A DNA stretch of 63,952 nucleotides from contig JAABSX010000018.1 in NCBI GenBank assembly GCA_011390205.1, forward strand, positions 1 through 63,952, in the 5' to 3' direction. Position numbers and translations under genes: made by a program. Below are positions 1 to 10,500 of the stretch, piece by piece (position 1 is the stretch's first letter; the number at the start of each line of letters is the position of its first letter). Source of the DNA: Microscillaceae bacterium (GTDB lineage: Bacteria; Bacteroidota; Bacteroidia; Cytophagales; Microscillaceae). The notes under the pieces were generated by a model. The model was not told the origin of the DNA. It did not search any database and saw only the letters and a program-made list of their open reading frames with translations.

Positions 1-715
<715 letters not shown>

Positions 716-786
716 TGATACTGTATTTTTAGTTTGTTATACACTAGTTATTCCACTTTAATCCGTCTCAAAGACTTTAAGAAATT

Positions 787-906
787 ACTTAATGGTGTTA
801 TTAGCAAGGGTGAACACCCCTTCCCATTCCGAACAGGGACGTTAAGCCCCTTCGCGCCGATGGTACTGCTGTCAAAGGTGGAAGAGTAGGTCAATGCCAG
901 GTAAGT
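787..906 (+). rRNA. rrf: 5S ribosomal RNA
   Basis: The conserved 5S core CCATTCCGAACAG and GCGCCGATGGTACTG is present. The ends were set by the terminal helix: ACTTA at 787 pairs with TAAGT ending at 906, followed by TGG/CCA. It lies about 70 bases after 23S, as in a normal rrn operon, and a terminator follows at once. The ends may be off by a few bases. Confidence 0.95.
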
Positions 907-911
907 ATTAT

Positions 912-944
912 AAGCCAAGATTTTAAACAATCTTGGCTTTTTTT
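912..944 (+). terminator. rRNA operon terminator
   Basis: A perfect 11-bp stem (AAGCCAAGATT with AATCTTGGCTT) around a 6-base loop is followed by a run of T. It is a textbook intrinsic terminator directly after 5S rRNA. Confidence 0.95.
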
Positions 945-1260
945 ATGCCCTTACACCATTTAATTTTTTGTTATGTGTACATGTCCTTGTCCTGTCTAGT
1001 AGATTCTACCTAGTTACACACTAGAACGACATGTTTTTATGAAAAAACTCAAGCTTCTTGCTATAAAAAAATATAACTTACCAAGGATACAAATATAACT
1101 TTCGTGATGAATTGTACAAAATTTACTAATTACTATTATTTTATCGGAGTGTATTTCTAATTCTTTCAATAATTTCTTTCAAAAATTTGGGTATTCTTGA
1201 CGATTAATTCATATATTTAGATGTAAGATTACTGATTATATCACTTAAAATTTAAAAAAC
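945..1260. other. intergenic region upstream of the phasin-like gene
   Basis: This is 316 bases of AT-rich spacer between the rrn terminator and the next gene. No tRNA or convincing open frame was seen. The only signal I can support is a promoter-like pair near 1186-1219. Confidence 0.6.
1186..1219 (+). promoter_or_regulatory. candidate Bacteroidota-type promoter
   Basis: TTTG at 1186-1189 and TATATTTA at 1212-1219 are 22 bases apart. This is close to the phylum's TTTG / TAnnTTTG pattern, with the last G missing. The phasin-like start codon is about 40 bases downstream. Confidence 0.4.
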
Positions 1261-1815
1261 ATGGCCGAATCTAAACAAATACTAGAAGCCCTAGTAAATG
1301 CCCAAAGCAAATCCGTTGAAAACCTTACCGAAACATCACAGAAGATGCGCAGCTTAGTAGGACAGTCTAACGCACTCGAACAAGCTAGAACCCTGTACAA
1401 AGATTGGTTTGAAAAACAGGAAAACATCACCACTGAAATGGCTAAAGCTCTGAAAAATCAAGTTATGACAGATCAGACTCCCGACTTTATTAAAGATTGG
1501 ATAGATACACAAGAGAAGTTTAGTGAGAAATGGATGAATGCTTTCAAGGATTTGTCAAGTAACTTCTCAGGTGAAAAAATGCTTGATTTTTATAAAGACA
1601 ATGCAGGAGAAATGTTTTCTGTCTGGAAAACCGCTTATGATCGCTTTGCTGGTATGTTTACTACTTCTTTTGGTGTTAAGAATTATGACCCCTCTACGCA
1701 AGTGAAAGAAATGCATGACAATTTCGTCGAAAATGCCCGTAAATATATCAAGATGATGGACGAGCAGGTAGGAAAAGTAAAAGACGCTATTCAGGCACAA
1801 ACTTCAAAAAAATAG
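1261..1815 (+). CDS. phasin-like coiled-coil protein
   Basis: This 184-residue, highly charged, all-helical protein has no signal peptide or membrane segment. It contains repeated aromatic-helix patterns such as LYKDWFEKQ and FIKDWIDTQEKF. Size, amphipathic helices and a Lys-rich tail resemble phasins or PHA-synthase accessory subunits, which coat storage granules; this is inference from composition, not a recognised signature. It is a single gene with its own promoter and a strong terminator at 1842-1873. No PHA synthase lies in the window, but a wax ester/triacylglycerol synthase does (32303-34084), so lipid-granule binding is another option. A general helical stress or scaffold protein cannot be excluded. 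Confidence 0.6.
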   Translation: MAESKQILEALVNAQSKSVENLTETSQKMRSLVGQSNALEQARTLYKDWFEKQENITTEMAKALKNQVMTDQTPDFIKDWIDTQEKFSEKWMNAFKDLSSNFSGEKMLDFYKDNAGEMFSVWKTAYDRFAGMFTTSFGVKNYDPSTQVKEMHDNFVENARKYIKMMDEQVGKVKDAIQAQTSKK

Positions 1816-1841
1816 TCTAACAATTTAGCGTTTTAAGAATG

Positions 1842-1873
1842 GCTACTCTTATTCTTTTAAGGGTAGCTTTTTT
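1842..1873 (+). terminator. terminator after phasin-like gene
   Basis: GCTACTCTT (1842-1850) pairs with AAGGGTAGC (1859-1867) with one G-U, followed by a T run. It touches the 3' end of the convergent glycosyltransferase gene. Confidence 0.85.
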
Positions 1874-2909
1874 ATTTTCCTCGCAGCCTAAACAGTATTC
1901 TACTGTATGATTTGTAGAGGTAACTGACATTTACTTTGTATTTTGATAAAAACAGAATCAATCTAACTTGACTGCTAGAGCCTTCTAGTTGGACTAAAAA
2001 ATCATAGTAGGCACGAACTAAATCATGATTCTGAGTAAAAAAACACTGTCTGAAATGATAAGTAACACATTTTACAAGCGCTTTATTTTCTTCGGGACTC
2101 TGGTTCAGTTGTTGGGCTTTTTTACAAACAATCAGAGTGGAAGCAAGATGAGGGTTGTGTTTTCTCTTACGGAAGGCACTAGAATGAGATATAGGAAGCA
2201 TTCTTTTGAGCGTAGTGATTTTATCTTGATAATGGTAAAAGTATTTTCTAGAGGAGCGTACCCAAAAGTCAAAATCTTCATAACTTAAATCTTCATCATA
2301 TCCACCCAATTCATCTAGTACAGCTTTTTTAATCATCATGGTAGGAGTAGAAATGAAATATTTCTCTAATACTGCTTGATAGATGTCTCCTGTTGGGATT
2401 TTTTCCTTGCTTTTTTCTAAACTGTCTATTGGGTGATGGGGATACAATACCCGACCTGACGCATCGATATGAAGTGCATTGCTAAATACTACACCATACT
2501 TAGAAGGTAGCTGCTCAAAAATATCTACCTGTGTTGCAATCCTATCATCAAGTAATACATCATCTGCAGCCAAATCAATGATGTATTTTCCTTTTGCTTC
2601 TTTGAAAGCAGCATTAAAAGTAGTACAATTTCCCTTATTATCAGAATTAATCCAAAACTCGATACGCATGTTTGCACGTGCTTCGGCTTGCAAAGGGTTC
2701 TGAAAAGCATCTTTGTAAAGTGCTAGTTCATTGATAAATGATTGAATTATTTTTGTGCTCTGGTCAGTGCTTGCATCATCTACTATGAGGAGTTCGATAT
2801 GAGGGTAGCTCTGGAAAATGACTGATTCTAGTGCTTTTTTGACATATTTCTCGTGCTGGTAGCAGAGGCATATCACACTTACTAGGGGGCGGTTTGTGTA
2901 GTCTTCCAA
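1872..2909 (-). CDS. family 2 glycosyltransferase
   Basis: This 345-residue GT2 (GT-A fold) enzyme transfers a sugar from a nucleotide donor. The N-terminal nucleotide-binding core shows VSVICLCYQ, VIFQSYPHIELLIVDDASTD and a DxD-like LAADDVLLDD near residue 115. A later GGYDEDLSYEDFDFWVR segment matches the acceptor/catalytic-base region. No membrane segment is visible, so it is cytoplasmic. The start is a TTG codon, with no ATG available before the conserved core and an in-frame stop just upstream. Acceptor unknown; surface polysaccharide or LPS is likely. It is not obviously in an operon; the gene upstream on this strand is the peroxiredoxin, about 100 bases away. Confidence 0.88.
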   Translation of the reverse strand: MEDYTNRPLVSVICLCYQHEKYVKKALESVIFQSYPHIELLIVDDASTDQSTKIIQSFINELALYKDAFQNPLQAEARANMRIEFWINSDNKGNCTTFNAAFKEAKGKYIIDLAADDVLLDDRIATQVDIFEQLPSKYGVVFSNALHIDASGRVLYPHHPIDSLEKSKEKIPTGDIYQAVLEKYFISTPTMMIKKAVLDELGGYDEDLSYEDFDFWVRSSRKYFYHYQDKITTLKRMLPISHSSAFRKRKHNPHLASTLIVCKKAQQLNQSPEENKALVKCVTYHFRQCFFTQNHDLVRAYYDFLVQLEGSSSQVRLILFLSKYKVNVSYLYKSYSRILFRLRGK

Positions 2910-3007
2910 AATATTTTAATTTAGCCCTAAAAATACAAAAGATACTGTGAAAATTATTTTTTGAAAATAGATTCACAGTATCAAATGCCAAGATAAGACC
3001 TGAAAAA

Positions 3008-3652
3008 TTAGCTTTGCTTCAAAAAATGGATAATCTCTTCGGGATCTTGTCTTTTATTGAGACTTGCACTTACAAAGTCTTGTAGAATAACTCCCTCATT
3101 ATCAATGATGTAAGTAGCAGGATAGGGCAGTTGTATATTGCCTTTGCCATTAAATTGCTCTATATCTATTCCAAAGTCTTTGTAGGTTTTGGTAAGGTAT
3201 TCGGGTACGGTGTAGATAAGATTAAACATTTTTCCTACTGTGCCTCCTACATCGCTCAATACTTCAAAATCTAGGTCAAACTCTTTTTTGGTTGCAAGGG
3301 AGCTTGTAGGGGTTTGGGGTGAAATAGCAACCAGTGAAGCAGGGTTATTTTGAATCAGCGAGAGAGATTTTTGAAGATTTCGTAAGTACAAATTACAAAA
3401 AGGGCACCATTGTCCTCTATAAAAAACGATTACGAGAAGGCCTTTCTGGTATAAATCTTTGATAGAAGTCTGCTCTCCATAGGCATTGGGCAGTGTGAAA
3501 TCAGGTATTTTGGCTCCTTTGCGGAGAGCAAGCTTAAATGCATCTTTTTCTGAAAGTTCATTCTCAAAATTTTGGATACTTTTAAACCCTTCTGGATTAG
3601 CATCAAGTACCTCTTGTGTTTTGTGTTTAAACTCTAAAGTAAAATTGTTCAT
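3008..3652 (-). CDS. AhpC/TSA-family peroxiredoxin-like protein
   Basis: This 214-residue thioredoxin-fold peroxiredoxin-like protein reduces peroxides with a cysteine thiol. The core is VIVFYRGQWCPFCNLYL, giving a WCPFC (CxxC) active site in place of the usual PxxxTxxC of classic 2-Cys peroxiredoxins. This matches the AhpC/TSA subgroup annotated as thiol-specific antioxidant or redoxin. GAKIPDFTLPNAYGEQ precedes it, the typical peroxiredoxin entry strand. There is no signal peptide, so it is cytoplasmic. The start is ATG at 3652. The exact reductant and substrate cannot be read from the sequence. Confidence 0.85.
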   Translation of the reverse strand: MNNFTLEFKHKTQEVLDANPEGFKSIQNFENELSEKDAFKLALRKGAKIPDFTLPNAYGEQTSIKDLYQKGLLVIVFYRGQWCPFCNLYLRNLQKSLSLIQNNPASLVAISPQTPTSSLATKKEFDLDFEVLSDVGGTVGKMFNLIYTVPEYLTKTYKDFGIDIEQFNGKGNIQLPYPATYIIDNEGVILQDFVSASLNKRQDPEEIIHFLKQS

Positions 3653-3765
3653 GTCTTTTTTTTAATTAATCTTTACAGTAAGTATGACTCATTACCAAGG
3701 ATTCGGTCACATTTGGGATATACTTATTTTTGAACAATACTTACACTAGATTAGGTTCATATCTT

Positions 3766-4659
3766 ATGAAATATTCACCCATCGTTTTATTTGCATACAA
3801 ACGCCCTGTGCATGTGCTCAATACACTACTGGCTTTGGCCAAAAATCCTTTGGCAAGAGAGAGCCATTTAATTATATTTTCGGATGGGGCAAAGGACGCA
3901 GGCGAAGAGGAAGCTGTCAGAGAGACTAGAAAGATTTTATCAAATATACAAGGTTTTGCACAAGTAGAGATTCATCACTCATCACATAATCAAGGACTTG
4001 CCAATTCAGTAATTCGGGGGGTGAGCCAAGTATTAGAAAGGCATGCCTGTGCGATTGTCTTAGAAGATGACATGGTTTGTACGGATGATTTTTTGGAGTA
4101 TATGAATGATGCTTTGATTTACTATCAAGATAAGAAAGCTGTTTTTTCTCTTTCTGGTTATAGTTTTCCTTTGAATATTTCAGATGAATACCCACACTCA
4201 GTGTATGCACTTCCTCGTGCGTCTTCTTGGGGCTGGGCTACGTGGAAAGACCGATGGCAAAAAGCGGACTGGGAACTGAGGGATTTTTCTGACTTTAAGA
4301 AAGACAAGCTGCTCCAAAGAGAATTTAACAAGGGTGGGGCTGATTTGACTCCGATGCTTTTTAAGCAGCAAAAAGGCTTGGTAGATTCTTGGGCTATTCG
4401 CTGGATATATGCCCACTTTAAGCACAATGGATACGCCGTTTATCCTCGTGAATCACGCATACAGAATATAGGGGTAGATGGCTCAGGTACACACAGTCCT
4501 AAGACTTCAAAGTACCAGAGTAAATTGAGGGTTACGGACTACCAATTTGTAGAAGATTTAGAAGTGAATCCTGATATTTTGGCAGAATTACATCGATTTT
4601 TTGGACGTAGTTTAGTACGCTCTTGGATAGATTATCTTTATTTGGGGATTAGAACCTAG
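3766..4659 (+). CDS. glycosyltransferase (GT-A, GnT-I-like/HlpA-like family)
   Basis: This 297-residue sugar transferase opens with SPIVLFAYKRPVHVLNTLLAL, then LIIFSDGAKD, and a metal-binding acidic motif in AIVLEDDMVCTDDFLEYMN near residue 103. That order is characteristic of bacterial proteins related to N-acetylglucosaminyltransferase I. SSWGWATWKDRW is the family's hallmark middle motif. The ATG at 3766 was chosen over an in-frame TTG at 3730, because family members begin directly before the first strand. No signal or membrane segment is present. It diverges from the peroxiredoxin gene. Substrate unknown; surface glycan assembly is inferred. Confidence 0.83.
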   Translation: MKYSPIVLFAYKRPVHVLNTLLALAKNPLARESHLIIFSDGAKDAGEEEAVRETRKILSNIQGFAQVEIHHSSHNQGLANSVIRGVSQVLERHACAIVLEDDMVCTDDFLEYMNDALIYYQDKKAVFSLSGYSFPLNISDEYPHSVYALPRASSWGWATWKDRWQKADWELRDFSDFKKDKLLQREFNKGGADLTPMLFKQQKGLVDSWAIRWIYAHFKHNGYAVYPRESRIQNIGVDGSGTHSPKTSKYQSKLRVTDYQFVEDLEVNPDILAELHRFFGRSLVRSWIDYLYLGIRT

Positions 4660-4753
4660 CCATCAGTCAATAATTATTGTGGATGTAATGAAGTGAATTG
4701 TCAAACAATTTACTTTAATTATCTCTTATCCTCTTATCCTAAAAAGTAAAAAT

Positions 4754-5143
4754 ATGAGTAAAAACACACACAATATCAAAACCCCTTCACTTTCTAGTGA
4801 ACTGATAATAGATGACAAAGGCCGCTTACGGATCAATGCCGAATCATCCAAAGGAGTCTTTCAGCGGGTGGGCTATGCCTTATCTCCAAGTGCTGTATTC
4901 TTGACTTGTGGAATACTTGCCATCCTTTTGATAGATGTACTATTGTTTATTTTCGCTAATGGACTTCAGCAAAGGTATTTATTACACAATCTGGAAGCAA
5001 AAACCCTTTTTGCTCCTTTCACAGCAATGATTTTGCTGGGAGTTACGGGCTCTTTGAGTCTATTGTTGTTTGTGATTTACAAGATAAATCTGTCTAATCT
5101 TCAGAAAGGAAAAGTACTGGTAGAAGTAGATACAGAAAAGTAA
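4754..5143 (+). CDS. small two-helix membrane protein, function unknown
   Basis: This 129-residue protein has a polar N-terminal half (about 45 residues) and two hydrophobic segments: residues about 48-70 (AVFLTCGILAILLIDVLLFI) and about 90-110 (LFAPFTAMILLGVTGSLSLL). A short charged tail follows. I do not recognise a family. It stands alone about 95 bases after the glycosyltransferase and converges on fabI. Confidence 0.7.
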   Translation: MSKNTHNIKTPSLSSELIIDDKGRLRINAESSKGVFQRVGYALSPSAVFLTCGILAILLIDVLLFIFANGLQQRYLLHNLEAKTLFAPFTAMILLGVTGSLSLLLFVIYKINLSNLQKGKVLVEVDTEK

Positions 5144-5200
5144 AACGAGAGGTAGATTTTCAGGTAATTACGCCCTACCTCCCGCCTGTGTTGCGGCCTA

Positions 5201-6013
5201 CTAAGGCTTCATTTTATCTACAATGACATCTGATATTCCACAGAAAGAAAAGCCTCCATCATGAAAGAGGTTTTGCATCGTAACCATTCGGGTGTAATCT
5301 GAAAACATAGCAAGCACATAATTGGCACAATCATCTGCCGATGCATTTCCTAGTGGAGAAAGGCTCTCTGCATAAGCATAAAAGGCATCAAAGCCGTCTA
5401 TCCCTGTACCTGCGGTGGTCTTAGTAGGTGATTGAGAGATGGTGTTTACCCTCACTTTTTTCAGCCTTCCGTAGCGTTCACCATAGCTGCGGGCTATGGA
5501 TTCTAAGACAGCTTTTGCCTGAGCCATGTCTGAGTAGCTCGCAAATGCACGCTGCGCAGCGATGTAAGACAGTGCAACAACAGACCCCCACTCATTCAAT
5601 GCGTCCATTTTTTCGGCAGTTTGGAGCATTTTGTGAAATGAAAGTGCCGAAATATCAAGGCTTTGCTGAAACCACTCATATTTTAAATCTCCATAATCAC
5701 GTCCTTTACGAACATTGGGGCTCATGCCTATGGAGTGCAACATAAAATCCATTTTCCCCCCGAATCTTTCCATAGATTGGCTGTATAGGTTTTCCCAGTC
5801 TTCTACTTTGGTGGCATCTGCAGGGATGACGATGGTGTTACAGGCTTCAGCCAGTTCATTAATTTTACCCATTCTGAGCGCTACGGGGGCATTGGTAAGC
5901 ACAAACTCTGCTCCTTCTTCTTTTGCCTTGAGGGCTACTTTCCAAGCGATTGAGTTTTCATCTAATGCACCAGAGATGATGCCTTTTTTTCCTTTTAACA
6001 ATTGATTCGCCAT
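5201..6013 (-). CDS. fabI: enoyl-[acyl-carrier-protein] reductase [NADH] FabI
   Basis: This 270-residue short-chain dehydrogenase catalyses the last reduction of fatty acid elongation, trans-2-enoyl-ACP to acyl-ACP. It shows the divergent Rossmann start KKGIISGALDENSIAWKVA, HSIGMSP, and the catalytic Tyr-x6-Lys (Tyr160, Lys167 in YSDMAQAK) preceded by SYIAAQRAF. SQSPTKTTAGTGI is the usual substrate-loop region. Length and ATG start fit the family (about 260-270). It is monocistronic, with convergent and divergent spacing on either side. This would be the target of triclosan-type inhibitors in the organism. Confidence 0.97.
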   Translation of the reverse strand: MANQLLKGKKGIISGALDENSIAWKVALKAKEEGAEFVLTNAPVALRMGKINELAEACNTIVIPADATKVEDWENLYSQSMERFGGKMDFMLHSIGMSPNVRKGRDYGDLKYEWFQQSLDISALSFHKMLQTAEKMDALNEWGSVVALSYIAAQRAFASYSDMAQAKAVLESIARSYGERYGRLKKVRVNTISQSPTKTTAGTGIDGFDAFYAYAESLSPLGNASADDCANYVLAMFSDYTRMVTMQNLFHDGGFSFCGISDVIVDKMKP

Positions 6014-6172
6014 ATTTATATTTCATTTAGAATAATTAAATTATTGATTATCAAATAGCCAATCTATGTGCTATTGCCTAAATTCAATGGTTTTGTAAAG
6101 TTAGCCCAGATATTTTATTTTTGGATAGAGAATTACGATATTTTAAGGAAAGAGGCTAACTTAGGTAATATC

Positions 6173-6210
6173 AAAAAAAACATTCATCAGAGATTTGATG
6201 AATGTTTTTT
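6173..6210. terminator. bidirectional terminator
   Basis: A 9-bp stem CATTCATCA / TGATGAATG (6181-6204) is flanked by eight A on the left and six T on the right. It can therefore end transcription on both strands. It lies just after the 3' end of the ornithine aminotransferase gene on the minus strand. Confidence 0.85.
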
Positions 6211-6222
6211 GAAGAAAGGTAT

Positions 6223-7461
6223 TTATTTTTTAAATTCCAGAACGGTTTTTTCTATAATGTCGGCACATTCGTGCAGTTGGGCTTCGGTCATCACAAGGGG
6301 AGGAGCAAAGCGAATGATATTGCCGTGTGTGGGTTTGGCAAGTAAGCCATTTTCTTTGAGTGCAAGGCAAAGGTTCCAAGCAGTTTGACTATCAGGGCTG
6401 TCATTGATGATGATGGCATTGAGCAAGCCCTTGCCACGCACAAGCTTCACCAGATCAGTCTTGGCTATCATCTGATTCATTCTTTCTCTGAAGATTTCTC
6501 CTAGGCGGAAGGCATTTTCGGATAAATTTTCTTCTCTTAGTACTTCTAGGGCTGCAATGGCTACCTTGCAAGATAGTGGATTACCACCATAAGTAGAGCC
6601 GTGCTCACCTGGCTTAAGGATGCCCATTATCTCATTATTTGCTAGTACAGCAGAGACAGGCAATACACCGCCAGAGAGGGCTTTTCCGAGAATCAAAATA
6701 TCAGGCTGAAAATCTTCATAATCACAGGCAAGCATTTTGCCCGTGCGTGCTAGGCCTGTTTGTACTTCATCGGCAATGAATAGTACATTGTTGGCTTTGC
6801 ACATGTTGTAGGCTTTTTTGAGGTAGCCGTCATCAGGGACTACCACACCTGCTTCACCTTGGATAGGCTCTACCATAAAACCCGCTACATTGGGGTTTTT
6901 GAGTGCTTCTTCTAAGGCATTTAGGTCATTGTAGGGGATAAGCTGATATCCTGGCAAATAAGGGCCAAAATCATTTTTGGCTACAGGGTCAGAGGAAGAT
7001 GAAACTGCAGCCAAGGTACGTCCCCAGAAATTGTTTTCTGCAAATAAAATAATGGCTTCATTTTGAGGAACACCTTTTACTTGGTAAGCCCATTTACGGC
7101 AAAGTTTGTTGGCTGTCTCGCCTCCCTCTACCCCTGTATTCATAGGCAAAACACGCTCATAGCCAAAGTACTGAGTGATGTATTGGGCAAACTCTCCTAG
7201 CACATTGTTGTAAAAAGCTCTTGAAGTCAGTGTAAGAATATTTGCCTGCTCGGTGAGTGCTTGGATGATTTTTGGGTGGCAATGCCCTTGATTCACAGCA
7301 CTGTAGGCAGACAGGAAATCATAATACTGTTTTCCATCTACATCCCAGACATATACGCCTTCACCTTTGGCAAGCACTACGGGTAGGGGGTGATAGTTGT
7401 GGGCATTGTACTTGTCTTCGATGGCGATGATTTCAGCAGAAGAGAGTTGGGTTTGTATCAT
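6223..7461 (-). CDS. rocD: ornithine aminotransferase (ornithine--oxo-acid transaminase)
   Basis: This 412-residue class III PLP aminotransferase converts ornithine and 2-oxoglutarate to glutamate-5-semialdehyde and glutamate. The start [23 protein letters not shown] is diagnostic for Roc[19 protein letters not shown] (cofactor phosphate loop), [17 protein letters not shown] and the PLP-lysine segment [16 protein letters not shown] follow. The product, glutamate semialdehyde/P5C, is also what proline dehydrogenase at 19196-20386 makes, so arginine and proline breakdown may converge. It has its own promoter-like element at 7508-7515 and terminator at 6173-6210. Confidence 0.96.
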   Translation of the reverse strand: MIQTQLSSAEIIAIEDKYNAHNYHPLPVVLAKGEGVYVWDVDGKQYYDFLSAYSAVNQGHCHPKIIQALTEQANILTLTSRAFYNNVLGEFAQYITQYFGYERVLPMNTGVEGGETANKLCRKWAYQVKGVPQNEAIILFAENNFWGRTLAAVSSSSDPVAKNDFGPYLPGYQLIPYNDLNALEEALKNPNVAGFMVEPIQGEAGVVVPDDGYLKKAYNMCKANNVLFIADEVQTGLARTGKMLACDYEDFQPDILILGKALSGGVLPVSAVLANNEIMGILKPGEHGSTYGGNPLSCKVAIAALEVLREENLSENAFRLGEIFRERMNQMIAKTDLVKLVRGKGLLNAIIINDSPDSQTAWNLCLALKENGLLAKPTHGNIIRFAPPLVMTEAQLHECADIIEKTVLEFKK

Positions 7462-7507
7462 GTTATTTTATTTTGGGTGTAGGTATAATATTAAAGAAGT
7501 ATGTGTC

Positions 7508-7515
7508 CAAAGATA
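7508..7515 (-). promoter_or_regulatory. -7 promoter element of rocD
   Basis: On the minus strand this reads TATCTTTG, an exact TAnnTTTG. It lies 46 bases upstream of the rocD start. No clear -33 TTTG was seen at the expected distance. Confidence 0.5.
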
Positions 7516-7560
7516 CAAACTAATTAAGAATTGAGGAAAGAAAGTCGCCTAATTTACATT

Positions 7561-10500
7561 CTAAGGTTTGCTTTGGTTTAACTCTGTTTTTACCCTAGGA
7601 GGTGGGCTAAATCGGTGCTCTAATGGAAATACCTTTTTGGGTTGGCTAGGAGGCTGCACGGGTTCAGAGCTAGGTTTTTCTTTTTTAGGTTTAGAAGAGG
7701 AGGATTCTATGAGTTTGTCTAAGTCTTGGCGCTTGGTAGGGATTGTATTGACTCTTCGCTCAAAAGGAAGCCTGTTTTTGCTCATCGCTTTTTCGTTTTT
7801 TTCGGTAGTGTTGAGGCTATCAGTGCTTACCAAGGGGGTGTCTGTGAGGGGCTTATCAGTTTTGTTGTCAGGTTTTTGAGTAGGTGATTTTTCACTTTTT
7901 TTCTTTTTGTTAGAAGATGAAAATAACTCTCCGAAACTATTAAAGCTGGCCGTATGCACAAAACTAACTCCTGAGCTGCTGCTGAGTGTATTGATTAAGT
8001 TTTGGTCACTTCGGTGATACATTTTGAGGCGATATTTACCACCAGGAGTCAGCAAGTACTCTACTGTCCAGTCTCCTACTACACTTGTGAAATCAGCTTG
8101 ATTTTGATTATTGATAAACCCACCATCACGTGTGATACGTAGCCTTCCATCCAAAAGGCTGTAAGAGACACTTAGTTGAAAGTTATTGAGGTTGCTTGCA
8201 TCCACATCAAATCTAAGCTCTAGGTTTTCATCTACTTGTGATATCCAGTTACTAAACTGATTAGAGAGTAACTCACTCAGACTGCTGCCTGCTGTTCCTG
8301 CTACCCCACCCCCTCTGAAAGAATTGGGTGGGGAGAGTCTGGTGAGTATCAAAAGACTAAATACTTGGCGGCTACGCTCTTGTTCATCATTTTTAATCTG
8401 CGTATCTAGCTGATAGATGGCTGTTTGTAGATTGATATTGGGCGTTTTTTTGGCTTCACTCAGGTCTAGGTCTAGTTTAATCTCAGGGGCTAATAATTTG
8501 CCTTTAAGCTCCATGACGGCTGAGACCTCATAGGGGCGGCGGTATTCTCCATTCTCAGGGTCGGGTACATTTTCTATGTCAATGAGTGGTGAGAGGGGGA
8601 TGTTTTTTTTGTAGATGGCAGATACATCGAGTTGGCTATCAAACATATCTCCATTAAAAGTAACACGGCTGCCAGGTCTAATCTCAAATGCTTTGTTTAC
8701 GAGGTTGGCAAATGTAAAATTATACTGTCCTTTTTCTATGATATAATACCCAAATAAAGATAAATCTCCCTCTGGATTGATACTCAAATCTACAATGCCT
8801 TTGCCATTCCCTCGAATGATATCTCCTGCTTTGCGGTCAAAAATAATCTCAAACTCTGCATTTTGATCTATTTCTAGATTAAAGTTAAGATTCAGCCCAC
8901 CCAATTCTACTTTTTGCACATAGTTACTGTCTAGCTTAGTCTGCCCAGGCTGCACAAAATAAATAAATTCTTTTTGAGCCACCTCTTCATAGCCATCTAA
9001 AGGAAGAGATATCTTTGTGCCTTTTTCGCTCCTTGCGCTTACATCCATGTTGAGTCTGTCTAAGAATCCATTGATGCCCAGTGTGCCTGTGCCGTAGGCA
9101 CTTCCATAGAACAAGTTGTTATCTTCGTAGGTGGTATTGAGTAGTTGAAAATTAAAAAAGCGGGCATTCATATCAAGGCTCGGATTGTTAAAATTATCTA
9201 AAAAGACTTCTAGCCCCAGACTTGCCCTGCTTCCTTGCTGGTCATAGATACTTAGGTTTGGGGCAGAAATCTGATTGGGCTTGAATATAATTTTTCCCGA
9301 AAGGTCATAGACTGTGTTGGGGTAGTTGATACGCATCCGCCCATTAGGGATGTCAAGGCTGCCCGTGATGAGGGGTTCTTTGAGTGTACCACTGATATCC
9401 AAGACACCCGAGGCTGTTCCTCTTAGGTTTGAGAATAAAAAGCTCACAAAAGGCTCGGCTATTTCAAGGTTTGTACGGTTAAAATCTGCCCGCAATCTGA
9501 GTGCGTTTTTGGGGTCTTCGGGGAGGATATCCCCCATGAGGTCAAGAATGTACTGTCCTTTTCGGTATATTTTGGCATCAACGCCTAGTTTCTTCTCTTC
9601 TCCTTTCCATTTTACATTGCCATCTAAATCTCCGATGAGTATTTCATCAATCAAGAGATTCTCAAGGCTGGCAGCTCCAGTCGCCTGAAAATTATTGTAA
9701 GGGTCAATAAGAGCAATGTCAGCATTAAGTAAGCCCCTCACATCCCGTCCAAAAAAATCAGCCAAGGGGTAGAGTTCTACATCTTGTATATTGATGCTGA
9801 GCGGCTCTTGAAGAAGGGTGTCAGATAAAATGCCCTGTACTCTGATTTGTGAGCTAGCAAAAGCATTATTTTTCAGTAAAATATCTTTGAAAGCGATAAG
9901 GTGAGGCTGAATATTGATTTTATTATCGGGAGATATGCTCCATTCTTCATCCAAAAACCTAAGGTTGGCTTCGTTGAATTTGATTTGAGTACTGTCTTTA
10001 AAAAACTGGATAGTACCTGCAAAATCTGCTTTGTTACTGCTTTGAGGTTGTTGGGCTTTGAGCAAAAAATCTATCAGGTTGCCCCCCCAAGTAGCACTTG
10101 CAAATAGCTTCTCAGTGGCAGTCCCCGCAAAATTTTGCTTCTCCGATTCAAGGTTAAGGTCTGCAAATAAGAGAGGGGCATAAAGACTTTTATTGGTATT
10201 GATATTTAGCTTAGAATTAAAAAAGCTAGTGCCCTTGTAGTAAAATGTATCGATGGCTTGAGTCGTATAGATTTCTAGGCGTGTGAGTGTGTTTTGGCTA
10301 AACGAACCTGTAAACTCAAAATCTGGAGAGATGTGAATGGTTTCGGGGTCTTGAAAAAGTGCCAAGACAGGATTAATATTCTTTACATTGAGGTCAAAAT
10401 TAAAATTATAGTTAGAGATGTCTTCTTTTTTCTTCTTGTCATAGTATGCGGCTATTTTTTCGGGTATATTCTGAAAAATCAAAATATATTCTCCTATAAG

